From the NCBI GenBank assembly GCA_963735065.1, contig CAVTJL010000007.1, forward strand, positions 248,001 to 312,000: a DNA stretch of 64,000 bases, read 5' to 3'. Position numbers and translations under genes: made by a program. Of this stretch, positions 43,716-54,465 are shown one piece after another (within the stretch, counting starts at the first letter, position 1; each line of letters begins with the position of its first letter). The notes beneath the pieces were generated by a model, which saw nothing but the letters and a program-made list of their open reading frames with translations, was not told where the DNA came from and did no database searches. This stretch comes from CAVTJL01 sp963735065 (GTDB taxonomy: Bacteria; Pseudomonadota; Alphaproteobacteria; Geminicoccales; Geminicoccaceae).

Positions 43716-43800
43716 CCTCCTCTGATCGCGCTTGTTGGCCCGATGCTCTCACGCCGCGGCCGGAAGGGCAAATAGCCTCGCGTGCTTGTGTGATAACCGC
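43716..43800 (-). repeat. Duplicated upstream region of the binding protein pair, copy 2
   Basis: Matches 42181-42270 in several blocks, including GGAAGGGCAAATAGCC and the GCCTCCTC ribosome-site complement. It places the duplication breakpoint beyond about 100 bases upstream of the gene. It may hold the shared promoter. Confidence 0.65.
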
Positions 43801-43851
43801 GGCGCATGACAAGGATGCGGCACGGCAGCGGCCCTCGTCGCCGAACCGCCG

Positions 43852-44058
43852 CTATGCCTGCCAGAACCACTTGGCACACTCGCGCCGGCGCTCTTTCTCC
43901 GAGCGGCCGATGTCGACGAGAAGGTGGTCGTCCAGCAGGCGAAGCGCGCGCCTCGTGCGGGCCCGCCGCCACCAGAGCCGCAGCAGGGCGGTGAGGCCGT
44001 GCGCGGCGATAGCGCCTCGCTCGACGGAAGCGAGGGATGCGTGTCGGGTGCTCATCAT
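43852..44058 (-). CDS. DUF1127 small protein
   Basis: A small basic protein (68 residues from the ATG at 44058, or 67 from the next ATG). The C-terminal half, LLRLWWRRARTRRALRLLDDHLLVDIGRS, is an unmistakable DUF1127 (YjiS-like) segment, ending with RRECAKWFWQA. DUF1127 proteins of Alphaproteobacteria and Enterobacteria are small and Arg-rich; some have been linked to phosphate metabolism, RNA turnover or virulence control. It is divergent from the ArsR-like gene 103 bases away and upstream of the binding protein gene in the same direction. A GGGTGG site lies upstream. Confidence 0.82.
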   Translation of the reverse strand: MMSTRHASLASVERGAIAAHGLTALLRLWWRRARTRRALRLLDDHLLVDIGRSEKERRRECAKWFWQA

Positions 44059-44161
44059 GGCGCCACCCTGCCCCGCCGCCGGACCGGACGTTACGGCGAT
44101 GGCCGAAGCATCGAGCCTTGCGCCGATGTAGGATGGCCCGCCTGTGAAGGAGGTCGATCCG

Positions 44162-44872
44162 ATGGCCAGCACCGCCCTCTTCGCCGAGGTCGCGGCACTC
44201 TCCGGCGATCCCGCGCGCGCCGCCATGCTGCATGCGCTGATGGACGGCCGTGCGCTGACCGCGACCGAGCTCGCCCGCACGGCCGGCGTCACGCCACAGA
44301 CCGCGAGCGGCCATCTGGGCCGGCTGGCGGAGGCGGGCCTGCTGCAGGTCGCAAGGCAGGGCCGCCACCGCTACTACCGGCTGGCCTCACCCTCCGTGGC
44401 GCGCATGATGGAGAGCATCATGCAGGTCGCAGCCGAGCTGGCCCCGCCCCGGGCAAGGCTCACCGTCGGGCCCAAGGACGCGGCACTGAAAAAAGCCCGC
44501 ACCTGTTACGATCATCTTGCGGGCCGGCTCGGCGTGGGCCTTGCCGACGGCCTGCTCGAGCGCGGGCATATCGAGCTCACCGGCGACGCGGGCATCCTCA
44601 CCGGGTCGGGCATGACGTTCCTGGCCGAGCTCGGAATCGACACCGGCCCTCTCGTGACGGGACGCAAGGGCCGGTCAGGGCGCGTCCTGTGCCGCCCCTG
44701 TCTCGACTGGAGCGAGCGCCGGCCGCATCTCGCCGGCGCCGTCGGTGCTGCGCTCTGCGCGCTCTCGATGAAGCGCGGCTGGACGCGCCGGCTCGATGGC
44801 ACGCGCGCGGTGCAGATCACGCCCGAGGGCGAGCGCATCTTCCGCGAGCGGCTGGGGCTGCGGATGGCGTAG
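44162..44872 (+). CDS. ArsR-family winged-helix transcriptional regulator
   Basis: A 236-residue regulator. The N-terminal winged helix has DPARAAMLHALMDGRALTATELA, then the recognition helix VTPQTASGHLGRLAEAGLL and the wing QGRHRYYRLAS. After that comes an unusual ~140-residue C-terminal region with KARTCYDHLAGRLGVGLADGLL and LCRPCLDWSERRPHLAGAVGAAL. This is the YdfF-like arrangement, and its Cys residues (RTCYDHL, LCRPCLDW) could sense metal or redox changes. ATG at 44162 has a perfect AAGGAGG site; an upstream GTG at 44144 is less likely. It lies upstream of the GT2 gene in the same direction. Confidence 0.88.
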   Translation: MASTALFAEVAALSGDPARAAMLHALMDGRALTATELARTAGVTPQTASGHLGRLAEAGLLQVARQGRHRYYRLASPSVARMMESIMQVAAELAPPRARLTVGPKDAALKKARTCYDHLAGRLGVGLADGLLERGHIELTGDAGILTGSGMTFLAELGIDTGPLVTGRKGRSGRVLCRPCLDWSERRPHLAGAVGAALCALSMKRGWTRRLDGTRAVQITPEGERIFRERLGLRMA

Positions 44873-44964
44873 AGCCCCGCCGCCTCAGCCCGCCCGGGCT
44901 CCTACCGGGAACCTCCTCGGCCGGCATCCTTTTAGCACCGTCCCTGCCAGCCGCTGGATACTCC

Positions 44965-46194
44965 ATGAAGCTGATCCCGGGCATCGACGCTGCAAGTGAT
45001 GGCGCCGCCTGCCAGGGGTCGGGAGCGGCAGCGACACCGTTACGCGCGGTGGTGGCGGTCCCGGTGCGGGACGAGGGGCTGCGCGTCGGGGCCTGTGTCG
45101 GGGCCCTTGCGGAACAGCGGGACGAGTGGGGCCGCCGGCTCGATCCGCGCAGCTTCGAGGCCGTCCTTCTTTTCAACAACTGTTCCGACGACAGCCTCGC
45201 CGTGGCCTGCCGGGCTGCGGCGGGGACGGGGCTCAGGCTGCGCTGCCTCGAGGCGACGCTGCCTGCGCAGGTGGCGCATGTCGGCTGGGCCCGGCGACTG
45301 GCGATGGAGGCGGCAGCGCTGCGGCTGCGCCGCGCCGGCGCGCCGGATGGCGTCGTCCTGACGACGGATGCGGATTCCGAGGTTGCGCCGGACTGGGTCT
45401 TCCGGAACCTCCGGGCCATCGATGCAGGGGCCGACCTCGTGGCCGGCGCTCTCCTGCCCGAGCCCTCGGAGTTCGCGCGGCTCGCGGAGGGCGTGCGGCA
45501 TCGGCACGGCCGGCTCACCCACTATCGCCGGCTGCTCGACCGGCTGGCGCACCTGATCGACCCCGACCCGGCCGACCCCTGGCCCAGGCACAGCGACGAG
45601 CCGGGGGCGAGCCTGGCGATCCGCCTGCCGATCTACGAGCGCATCGGCGGCCTGCCGCCCGAGCCCTGGAATGAGGATCTTTCTCTCGTGCAGGCGGTGC
45701 GGCGCATCGACGGGCGCATCCGGCATGCGCCCGACGTCGTTGTAAAGACGTCCTGCCGGCTCGAAGGGCGGGCGGCCAGGGGCATGGCCGCCACCTTGAG
45801 CCGCTGGCAGGAGGATGCGCCGCCGGACGTGGAGGACGGCATTCCGGCGGTGCCCGCGGTCGTCCGGGGACTGCGCCTGCGGGCGCTGGTGCGGCGGTCT
45901 CATGCGGCCCGGGCGGGGGTGCGGGTCGGGCCGACCGACAGGCTGGGCCGGGCGCTCGGCCTCGCCCCCGACGAGGTGCGCCACCTGCTGCGCGGCCCCT
46001 GCCTCGGGCTGGCCCTGGAGCGGGTCCTCGGCAGGCCCGGCGGCCGCGAGCCCGGCACCGTGCCCCTGGGCCGGCTCGAGGCCGAGATCAGGGCGGCAGA
46101 ATGCTGGCTCGGTCTCGATCGGGGGGCGGGCCGCGGCGACGCAGCAGCTCGAGCCGATAGTGCTCCTGCCGCTCTTGCCGGAGAGGCCGCATGA
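44965..46194 (+). CDS. Family 2 glycosyltransferase
   Basis: A 409-residue soluble glycosyltransferase with a GT-A fold. The nucleotide-binding start is VVAVPVRDEGLRVGACV, followed by LLFNNCSDDS. The metal-binding motif is TTDADSEVAPDW and the acceptor/catalytic region is EPWNEDLSLVQAVRR (ED). No membrane spans are seen, so it works in the cytoplasm on a nucleotide sugar. It is 93 bases downstream of the ArsR-like gene. Its last 107 bases overlap the end of a convergent NodS-like methyltransferase, which itself belongs to a PIG-L/acyl-CoA dehydrogenase operon on the other strand; these four functions may belong to one pathway. Confidence 0.88.
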   Translation: MKLIPGIDAASDGAACQGSGAAATPLRAVVAVPVRDEGLRVGACVGALAEQRDEWGRRLDPRSFEAVLLFNNCSDDSLAVACRAAAGTGLRLRCLEATLPAQVAHVGWARRLAMEAAALRLRRAGAPDGVVLTTDADSEVAPDWVFRNLRAIDAGADLVAGALLPEPSEFARLAEGVRHRHGRLTHYRRLLDRLAHLIDPDPADPWPRHSDEPGASLAIRLPIYERIGGLPPEPWNEDLSLVQAVRRIDGRIRHAPDVVVKTSCRLEGRAARGMAATLSRWQEDAPPDVEDGIPAVPAVVRGLRLRALVRRSHAARAGVRVGPTDRLGRALGLAPDEVRHLLRGPCLGLALERVLGRPGGREPGTVPLGRLEAEIRAAECWLGLDRGAGRGDAAARADSAPAALAGEAA

Positions 46195-46714
46195 AGCCCC
46201 GCGCGGCATCGACGAAGATCTCGACCGCCCGGTCGGCAGAGAGCGGATAGTCGGTGGGGCCCGTCCAATGGACGAGCACGACGTCGCCACCCTCGAGAAG
46301 CGCCAGCTCGAGGAAGGCCACGGTGCGGCGTATGTCGGGCGGGCTCAGATAGTAGAGGACCTCGGAAAGGACCACGAGGTCGAACGACCCCGCCGGCAGC
46401 TCGTCCGGGACCCGCATCTGCGCCAGCGTGAGCGCGGGAGCGCCGGCGCAGCGGTGCCGCGCCTGGGCCAGGGCCCTCTCCGCCACGTCGACCGCCAAAA
46501 GCTCGTCGCAGCGTTGGGCGAGCTGGGCCGTGAGCACGCCGATGGAGCAGCCGACCTCGAAGCCCCGGCGATAGCGGGGGCGCGGCAAGGCGGCCAATGT
46601 CCTGTCGTATTTCTCCCGCTCGTAGGGGCTCGAGGCGAAGCGCCAGGGGTCGGGATCGCGGGCGTAGAGGCCGTCGAAATAGGCCGGCGGCAGCGAGGCC
46701 TTCTCGGCGCTCAT
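46088..46714 (-). CDS. NodS-like SAM-dependent methyltransferase
   Basis: A 208-residue methyltransferase. The N-terminal PPAYFDGLYARDPDPWRFASSPYEREKYDRTL is typical of the NodS/N-methyltransferase family, and the SAM motif is FEVGCSIGVLTAQLA, with LAVDVAERALAQAR as the ribose-binding acid. The final part contains SFDLVVLSEVLYYLSP, a substrate-binding acidic/aromatic region. NodS methylates an amino group on chitooligosaccharides after deacetylation, which fits the PIG-L deacetylase upstream. ATGA overlap (4 bases) with that gene shows translational coupling. Its 3' end overlaps the convergent GT2 gene by 107 bases. Confidence 0.9.
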   Translation of the reverse strand: MSAEKASLPPAYFDGLYARDPDPWRFASSPYEREKYDRTLAALPRPRYRRGFEVGCSIGVLTAQLAQRCDELLAVDVAERALAQARHRCAGAPALTLAQMRVPDELPAGSFDLVVLSEVLYYLSPPDIRRTVAFLELALLEGGDVVLVHWTGPTDYPLSADRAVEIFVDAARGFMRPLRQERQEHYRLELLRRRGPPPDRDRASILPP

Positions 46715-47466
46715 GCGGGCATGTCGAGATAGATCTCGAACGGGCGCTCGAAGCGCGCCAGCGTCTGCGGATCGAGGCGAAAGCCCTCCGGGTCGTCGTC
46801 GATGAGGCCCGAGACCTGCGAGCGGTGGGCCTGGATGGCCGCCTTCTTGCGCTCGAGGAAAGGCCCGATATCGAGCCGGAAGCCTTGCGGCGGGCCCAGA
46901 GCTATCGGCGTCGCGGGCGGCAGGCCCCAGCCCCAGATGGGATATTCGAGCAGCCGCACGCCCTGCCCCAGCTCACGCTGGGCGGCCCGGGCCATCCCGT
47001 AGGTAGCCTGGTGGTCGGTGTGGGGATCGAGGCGCCAGCTTGCGAGAATGGTGCTGACGGCGTGCCGGCGGGCAAGCCCGACGATCGTATCGACCGCCCC
47101 GGCGAAGCCCGGCTCGCCCGGATGAGGCACGGCGCGATCGGGAAGGCCCAGAAGCGTCAGCGCCCCCGCGTCGAGCCCGAGGCAGGCAAGGGCTTGGCCG
47201 GCCTCGACGGCGCGGAGCTCGGCCAGCCGCTGCGGCGGGAAACGCTTCGAGCCGGGGTGCGAGCCGCTGCCGTCGCTAACGACGATGACCAGGCCCCTCG
47301 TCGCCTGGGCGGCCAGGAGGCCGCCACAGCCCAGGCTCTCGTCGTCAGGGTGGGGCGCCAGAACCAGGACCATGCCGAGGTCGATCTCCGCGATGCCGCG
47401 AAGCGGCAGGGCGTCAGCCTGCTCGAAGAACACCGCGGCGCCGACCTCGCCAGAGCCGGCGCTCAC
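46711..47466 (-). CDS. PIG-L family deacetylase
   Basis: A 251-residue zinc-dependent N-deacetylase of the LmbE/PIG-L family. The zinc motif is VLAPHPDDESLGCGG (His and Asp), with the third ligand in LDPHTDHQATY. These enzymes remove acetyl groups from GlcNAc-type sugars (as in GPI anchors, mycothiol and bacillithiol). The start is GTG at 47466, which overlaps the acyl-CoA dehydrogenase stop as GTGA; the longer upstream in-frame stretch is antisense noise in the dehydrogenase gene. Translationally coupled to genes on both sides, it is clearly one step of a pathway with the methyltransferase and dehydrogenase. Confidence 0.88.
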   Translation of the reverse strand: MSAGSGEVGAAVFFEQADALPLRGIAEIDLGMVLVLAPHPDDESLGCGGLLAAQATRGLVIVVSDGSGSHPGSKRFPPQRLAELRAVEAGQALACLGLDAGALTLLGLPDRAVPHPGEPGFAGAVDTIVGLARRHAVSTILASWRLDPHTDHQATYGMARAAQRELGQGVRLLEYPIWGWGLPPATPIALGPPQGFRLDIGPFLERKKAAIQAHRSQVSGLIDDDPEGFRLDPQTLARFERPFEIYLDMPA

Positions 47467-48644
47467 CGCCAGAGCTCCCCCACGACGCCCTCGTTCTGGA
47501 AGACATGGGCGGCCGCCGCCTCGAGCGCCTGGTCGGGCGCAGGCTGGCGGAGATAAAAGGCAAGGTCGCGCGCGAGGCGCTCGACCGGGTGCGGCTCGAG
47601 GAAGCCGGCGGCACCGACACCCCGATGGGCGAGCTCGAGGACGTCGAGAGCCGCGCGCTCGACCGCGAGGCGCGCGAGATTGACGTAGGCGACGATGCTT
47701 TCGGCGTCGGCCGTGCCGTCCTCGGCGATGCGGGCGGCCTCGCGCACCCAGAGCCGGGCCGTCTCGGCGGCGCCCGCCATCCGGCCCATGCGATGGCGCT
47801 GATGCGGGTCCTTGTCGCGGCCGGCCTTGAGGAGATGGGCACGCGCGGCCTCGGCCAGCGCCTCGAGCCCGCCGAGCTGCACCGCGGCAAAGCGCCAGGC
47901 TCCGGCCGAGAAATCGGGCTGGGCATGGTAGGCGCCGGGCGGGCCGATGAGGTCCGCCTCCGTGACCGGGGTGCCGCCCAGATCGATCCTGCCGCTCATC
48001 GAGGCCCGCATGCCCTGGGCCCGCCAGGCCTCGAGGTCGACCCGGACCTGGGCCTCGTCGAGGTTGAGGAGAACGAGGCGCAGCCGGCCGTCGGGGTCGG
48101 TGGCCGTGACGAGCGGGCACGCCACATGGTCGACGCCGGACGCGAAGGTCTTGGCACCCTGCAGCCTCAGGCCGTCTGCCGTCCCCTCCAGCGTCAGGCC
48201 GGGCGGCCGCTCGGTGTTCCAGATCCCCGATAGCTTCCCGGCATTGAGCTGATCGGCGAAGCGCTCGCGTTGCGATCGGCTGCCGTGGCGATCGACGAGG
48301 CGAGCGGCGTTGACATGGCCCTCATAGAGGCGGCCGACGGACAGGTTGCCCCGGCCGAGAAGGCGCAGCACCTCGAGAAGTGCCTGGGCACCGTCCCGCT
48401 CGGTGCCGAGGCCGAGACCACCCTGGAGGGCCGGCAGGGGCGCCGCGAGCAGGTCGATCTCGGCCAAGGCCGCCATATCGGCTGCCGGGAAAGCGGGCTC
48501 CCGATCAAGCGCAGGCGCGCGCTCGACCATCTCGCCGACCAGGAGCTGGACGGCGGCCACCATCTCCCGCCGGCGGCGGTCGACATCGCCGTCACCGCGG
48601 CGCAATCGGCCGACCGCGTTGGCCACCGTTCGTGACGCCATCAT
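47463..48644 (-). CDS. Acyl-CoA dehydrogenase-fold flavoprotein
   Basis: A 393-residue protein related to acyl-CoA dehydrogenases. The N-terminal helical domain includes LRLLGRGNLSVGRLYEGHVNAARLV, the beta domain has GIWNTERPPGLTLEG and LQGAKTFASGVDHVACPLV, and the C-terminal helices contain ALDVLELAHRGVGAAGFLEPHPVERLARDL, which supply FAD and dimer contacts. The usual catalytic Glu cannot be placed with confidence, so it may be a monooxygenase-like or oxidase-like member rather than a fatty-acid dehydrogenase. It is first in a coupled run with PIG-L and NodS-like genes. Two adjacent ATGs (48644, 48641) follow AGGGGAAG. Confidence 0.82.
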   Translation of the reverse strand: MMASRTVANAVGRLRRGDGDVDRRRREMVAAVQLLVGEMVERAPALDREPAFPAADMAALAEIDLLAAPLPALQGGLGLGTERDGAQALLEVLRLLGRGNLSVGRLYEGHVNAARLVDRHGSRSQRERFADQLNAGKLSGIWNTERPPGLTLEGTADGLRLQGAKTFASGVDHVACPLVTATDPDGRLRLVLLNLDEAQVRVDLEAWRAQGMRASMSGRIDLGGTPVTEADLIGPPGAYHAQPDFSAGAWRFAAVQLGGLEALAEAARAHLLKAGRDKDPHQRHRMGRMAGAAETARLWVREAARIAEDGTADAESIVAYVNLARLAVERAALDVLELAHRGVGAAGFLEPHPVERLARDLAFYLRQPAPDQALEAAAAHVFQNEGVVGELWR

Positions 48645-48798
48645 CTTCCCCTGGGCTTGGGGCAGCCCCGGCACTCGAACGCCCGCGCGCAGGCTGCGTT
48701 CCGTGCGAAGGCCAGATGCACGGCTCGGGCTCTTGGACGCGCCTCCGCCGACCCGTCCCGAGGAAGCCTCGGTGTCCGAGGCCGCTGGCTGCCTTACG

Positions 48799-50325
48799 CT
48801 ACTCGGGCGGCGCGAGATCGAGCCGGCGATAGGCCTCGGGTGGCGCCTCGTGACGTGCCATCTCCAGGCGCATCAGCGCAGCCATGCGCTCGGTGATGGC
48901 CGGGTCCTCGATCGGTGTCGTCTGGCCGGGATCGCTGTCGAGGTCATAGAGCGCCGTCACCGGGTCGAGCAGCGGGTAGCGGCGCACCATGTTGGCGCGG
49001 GCCCCGGCCACCACCGGCACACGCAGCACCGGCACGCCCTTGGTGAAGCCCATGGGCGGCGCCAGCGTGGCGCCCGCCAGCTCGCTGGGCTCGAAATAGC
49101 TGCGCATGTGCATCGGCATCAGCGTGTAGTGGAACAGCGGCTCGCCATTGTCGGGCGAAGGATAGCGAAAATAGCTGTAGCGGCCGTCCGTCACGTTCAC
49201 CGATCCGCCGAACTGGCCGTAGATGCAGGCGTCGCGCACCCGCCCGTCCTCATGCAGCACCGGCACCAGCGAGGCGCCGCGCACCTCGGACGGGACGGCA
49301 ACGCCGAAGGCATCGAGCACCGTCGGCATCAGGTCGGTCGTCTGCGTCAGCGCGTAGCGCCGCTGGCCCGCCGCTCCGGCAGCGTCCGGGTGGTGGATGA
49401 AAAGCGGGATGTGCGCCACCTCGTTGAAGAAGGGCGGGCGGTTCTTGCCCCAGTACTCGTGCTCGCCCAGCAGCAGACCGTGGTCGGTCGAGACGATGAG
49501 CGCCGTGTCGCGCCACAGATCATTGGCGTCGAAATAATCGAGCAGACGACCGAGGTAATGGTCGCACATGCGCACCAGCGCAAGATAGTTGGCGCGCAGC
49601 TCCGCTGCCTCGAGGCCGTCGAGCGACGGCCGCCCATAGCGCGGCCAGTCGAGCACCGGGCCCTGATAGCCGGTCTCCAGCCCCTCCCGAAACCGGCCGG
49701 CAGCAAAAAAGGGCTCGTGCGGATCGAAGCATTCGAGCTGCAGGAACCAGCTTTTTGATCGTTTGTTGTGCTCGAGGAACTCGACCGCGTGCTCGAAGCA
49801 GCGCGCGATCGGGAACTTCTCCTCGGTGTCGATGAAGTCGCGATTGACGACGTAGGCGACGTTCGAATCCGGGTCGGTGCGGCCGTCGAAGTCGAAGCTG
49901 TGGTACTCGCGGCCGTAGCGCTCGAGGTCGGGCTCGGCGATGCCCTTCCATTTGTCCTTCTCCTGGCCTCGCACGAATTCCCAGGAGCTGAAGCGGCCAT
50001 GAAAGCCCGTGCCGCCATCCTCAAAGTAATGATAATGGTCGGTGATCAGGTGGCTGTAGATCCCGGCCTCGCGCAGGAGCTCGGGCAGATTGTTGTCGAA
50101 GGGCTCGAGCGGCCCCCACGCGCGATGCAGGAAGTTGAGACGGCCGGTCTGCATGTCGCGGCGCGCCGGCATGCAGGGCATGCTGCCCACATAGTGGCGC
50201 TCGAATGTCGCGCAGCGCTCCGCCAGCCGATCGAAGTTGGGCGTGGCGACCTCGCGGCCGCCATAGGCGCCCAGCACGTGGCGGTTCAACGAATTGAACA
50301 GCAGATAGACCATTCTCATCTTCAT
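48799..50325 (-). CDS. Sulfatase (alkaline phosphatase superfamily), copy 2
   Basis: A 508-residue paralogue of sulfatase 1, with the formylglycine motif GSMPCMPARRDM and the metal-binding TDHGLLLGEHEYWGKNR. It shares FNSLNRH at the N-terminus instead of the usual paired Asp, and both copies have HYVGS(L/M)PCMPARRDMQ(S/T)GRL. No signal peptide is seen. ATG at 50325 is preferred over an in-frame GTG at 50334 (GTGGCGGACATG). It is last in the same-direction run of oxo-transfer and amide-cleaving genes; substrate unknown. The gap to the amidase upstream is 55 bases, so co-transcription is likely. Confidence 0.9.
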   Translation of the reverse strand: MKMRMVYLLFNSLNRHVLGAYGGREVATPNFDRLAERCATFERHYVGSMPCMPARRDMQTGRLNFLHRAWGPLEPFDNNLPELLREAGIYSHLITDHYHYFEDGGTGFHGRFSSWEFVRGQEKDKWKGIAEPDLERYGREYHSFDFDGRTDPDSNVAYVVNRDFIDTEEKFPIARCFEHAVEFLEHNKRSKSWFLQLECFDPHEPFFAAGRFREGLETGYQGPVLDWPRYGRPSLDGLEAAELRANYLALVRMCDHYLGRLLDYFDANDLWRDTALIVSTDHGLLLGEHEYWGKNRPPFFNEVAHIPLFIHHPDAAGAAGQRRYALTQTTDLMPTVLDAFGVAVPSEVRGASLVPVLHEDGRVRDACIYGQFGGSVNVTDGRYSYFRYPSPDNGEPLFHYTLMPMHMRSYFEPSELAGATLAPPMGFTKGVPVLRVPVVAGARANMVRRYPLLDPVTALYDLDSDPGQTTPIEDPAITERMAALMRLEMARHEAPPEAYRRLDLAPPE

Positions 50326-50380
50326 GTCCGCCACCCTGTTATTTTGTCGTCTTCACGATCTCCCGCACGGGCCCGGGGGC

Positions 50381-51831
50381 TCAGCCGCCCTGATCGAGGC
50401 CGGGCCAGCGGTCCTGCCAGGGCTGGGCCGCCTCCAGCGCCGCGGCGATGCGGATCAGCCGCGGCTCCTCGAGCCAGGGACAGACGATCTGGAAGCCGAT
50501 CGGCAGGCCCGCCTCGTCGAAGCCGCAGGGCAGGCTCGCCGCCGGCAGGCCCGCGAGGTTCATGGGCCAGGAGAAAGGCGACCAGCCCAGATGGCGATCG
50601 ACCTCCCGCCCGTCGATCTTGTCCACCCCCAGCGTGCCGGCGGCGAAGGCCGTGACCGGCACGGTCGGTGTCACGAGCGCGTCGACCCGGCCGAACAGGG
50701 CCACGAAGCGGCCGCGGAGGATGGCCCGGCGATGGGTGGCCGCCATGTAGTCGACGCCGGAGAAATGGCGCCCCGCCTTGACTACCGCCCGGAACTCGGG
50801 CTCGGAGCGCGCGAGGTGGGACTCGCAGCGGGCCTGAACGGCGGTCGCCTGCTCGGTATAGCCGATGGGTCTGAGCGTGCGCTCCAGCACGTCGGCGTCG
50901 AGGCCCGGATGGTCCTCGACGATGGTGGCGCCGAGCTGGGCCAGATGCCCCACCATGGCCTCGAACGCCGCACGCACCCGGGGCTCCACGGGAGCGAAGC
51001 CCAGATCGGGCGAGACGGCGATGCGCAGGCCCTCGAGCCGGCCGGCCGCGACCTCGAAGCGGCGCGCCGGCTGCGGCAGGCTCACGGCATCCCGCGCGTC
51101 GTAGCCCGCCATCACCTCGAGCATCAGCGCCGCGTCGGCGACGGTGCGGGCGATGGGCCCGGTATGGGCGAGCGAGCCCCAGGAGGGCGGGAAGAAACCC
51201 GGCGCCCGCGGCACGAGCCCGAAGGTGGGCTTGATGCCGAAGACGCCGCAGAAGGAAGAGGGCACGCGGATCGAGCCCACCGCATCGGTGCCAACGGCGA
51301 GCGGCCCGGCACCTGCCGCCACCGCCGCCGCAGCGCCGCCGCTCGATCCGCCGGAGGTGCGATCGAGCCGCCAGGGGTTGCGCACGATCCCGGTCAGCGG
51401 CGAGTTGGCCGTGAGCTTGTAGCCCGACTCGCAGGTCGTGGTCTTGCAGGTGAGAACGGCGCCCGCATCCTTGAGCCGGGTGACGATGGCCCCGTCCTGC
51501 TCCGGCACGAAGTCCTTCAGCATCGGAGCGCCGGCCATGGCCGGCACGCCCGCCACATAGACGAGGTCCTTGACGGTGACGGGCACGCCCGCGAGAGCAC
51601 CCCTGGCCTCGCCCTGCCGCCAGGCCTCGGTCGCCCGCGCCGCCTCGGCCCTGGCACTCTCGAACATCGGCGTCACGATGACGTTGCAGGCGGCATGAAC
51701 CGTCTCGAGGGCGGCGATCACCTCCTCGAGCGCGTCGCTCGGCGTGAACCGTCCTTCCTTGAAGCCCTCGAGAAGCGCTTTGGCACTGGCGCGGGCAAGC
51801 TGGCCCTTCTCGGCCCTCTTCTCGGTCGCGC

Positions 51832-51835
<4 letters not shown>
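50381..51835 (-). CDS. Amidase (amidase signature family)
   Basis: A 484-residue Ser-Ser-Lys amidase. The catalytic Lys is in GVPVTVKDLVYVAG, the cis-Ser in the Gly/Ser-rich TSGGSSGGAAAAVAAG and the nucleophile Ser in GTDAVGSIRVPSSFCGVFG; all are present. HxxxSPFSWPMNLAGLPAASLPCGF near residue 430 is typical of the family's substrate pocket. Cytoplasmic, it cleaves an amide to acid and ammonia. Its ATG overlaps the stop of the upstream molybdenum hydroxylase gene (ATGA), so the two are co-translated and may act in series on an N-heterocycle or aryl amide. Confidence 0.9.
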
Positions 51836-54213
<2,378 letters not shown>

Positions 54214-54465
54214 GCCAGGATCCCTCCCCTTGCAATCTGGCGAGCCTAGGAAGCCGCCAGCCACGCCGCAAACACGAAAGTAGGGCGGCTGCCTCAATCG
54301 TCCCCATCCCAGATGCATGGCTGCTCCCCCTCACCAGCCGACGACCGGGGAACGCCTGGACGTGGAAAGCACGGGAGGCGGCCGAGATCCCGCCGGCCGC
54401 GACGACGATCAGTCGCACGACGACGAGCCCCGGATGGGCGCGCGGACCACAGCCACCGAAGGGGT

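Noticed and set aside
46711..48120. PIG-L deacetylase with a 218-residue N-terminal extension.
   Set aside because: The extension is the wrong frame of the acyl-CoA dehydrogenase gene; a GTG overlapping the dehydrogenase stop (GTGA) gives the normal length.
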